Of a stretch of 64,000 nt of DNA, positions 63,570 through 64,000 are shown one piece after another. The notes beneath the pieces are model-generated. The model was not told the DNA's origin. It saw nothing but the letters and a program-made list of their open reading frames with translations, and ran no database searches. Where the stretch lies: positions 4,858,501-4,922,500 of the forward strand of contig CM076944.1 in the NCBI GenBank assembly GCA_039566865.1, written 5' to 3'. This DNA comes from Aurelia coerulea (lineage: Eukaryota > Cnidaria > Scyphozoa > Semaeostomeae > Ulmaridae). The stretch's first letter is position 1. Every line of letters starts with the position of its first letter. Made by a program: the position numbers and the translations under genes.

Positions 63570-64000
63570 GCTTGATACCATATTGTAGACATTCATAAAC
63601 AATGGTTTTCTTGGAAATTAGTTCATGTTACGTCAAACAGTTTAGAAATTACGATGGTTTTAAGTTTTTTTGAAAATGTTTCTTGAATTCTCGAAAAAGA
63701 AGAATAACACTCTTCTATTGAAGGTTTCAGAAATGTCCAACGGCAGAATCGTAGCAAAATAGCTAAAATTTCTTTGAAATCATTCAGTTTAAAGAAATAG
63801 GTCATTGAATTTTACACTAGCCTTTTAAAAGATTTGGAGCCCATGTTGATTTAGCTTGGGTCCAGCGACGAGAATTTAGCTTTGATCATTGGCTAATCAG
63901 TTTTAAAATGTTCATCGATAGAAAGTTCAAATTTACTGTCACCTCCAAGCCAGAGCTTTGACTTTTTGGCAAAATTCTTGAAGCACAGCGAATACATCAA
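63570..64000. repeat. Dispersed repeat R1, copy 4 (runs to window end)
   Basis: CCATATTGTAGACATTCATA, ATGGTTTTCTTGG, CATTGAATTTTACAC and AAGCCAGAGCTTTGAC match the other R1 copies in order. Confidence 0.65.

Overview
This window looks like nuclear DNA from an animal, most likely an anthozoan cnidarian such as a coral or sea anemone. The evidence is intron-rich genes with GT-AG splice sites, two clear metazoan orthologues, TTAGGG-type telomeric repeats inside the sequence, and a very dense load of small non-autonomous transposons and tRNA-derived SINEs. There is nothing bacterial or viral. The organism call is an inference from sequence character only.

Genes. (1) The left part (about 0.3-13.2 kb, minus strand) holds two near-identical signal-peptide exons (323-374 and 13123-13174). 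The second joins in phase to an acidic exon at 9308-9448, giving a partial gene for a secreted acidic protein in two copies. (2) 20632-26098, plus strand: a complete four-exon gene for a PRELI/MSF1-domain mitochondrial lipid-transfer protein of the PRELID3/slowmo type (255 residues). (3) 32973-59805, minus strand: a complete 17-exon gene for a SMARCD/BAF60 subunit of SWI/SNF (BAF) chromatin remodellers (457 residues), with a SWIB domain encoded by exons 9-11. All junctions of genes 2 and 3 keep frame and use GT-AG.

Everything else is mostly mobile DNA, and many elements can be delimited to the base by terminal inverted repeats and target-site duplications. hAT-like elements have 8-bp duplications (4.5, 11.3, 11.6, 41.8, 48.3 kb). 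Mutator-like foldback elements have 9-bp duplications (9.6, 51.2, 54.1 kb). Tc1/mariner-like elements have TA (16.8, 19.4, 33.6, 34.4, 40.0, 50.3 kb). Harbinger-like elements have 3-bp TTA/TAA duplications (37.8, 42.3, 44.1, 62.6 kb), with a related element at 36.5 kb flanked by TAT. piggyBac-like elements have TTAA (6.9, 53.5, 55.3 kb). There are two SINE families, LINE reverse-transcriptase remnants, a hAT transposase remnant and large palindromes at 14, 20, 30, 54 and 62 kb.

The most distinctive system is a family of eight cassettes (2.9, 3.7, 12.4, 25.5, 28.1, 35.4, 38.9, 44.9 kb). They start and end with CCCGGG next to long G or C tracts and carry inverted subterminal blocks around GATGTGCC. 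Inside they hold short tandem units built on a GGGTATC word. Four of them are flanked by 8-bp duplications, so they behave as transposed elements although their interiors are minisatellites. One of them splits a block of interstitial telomeric repeats.
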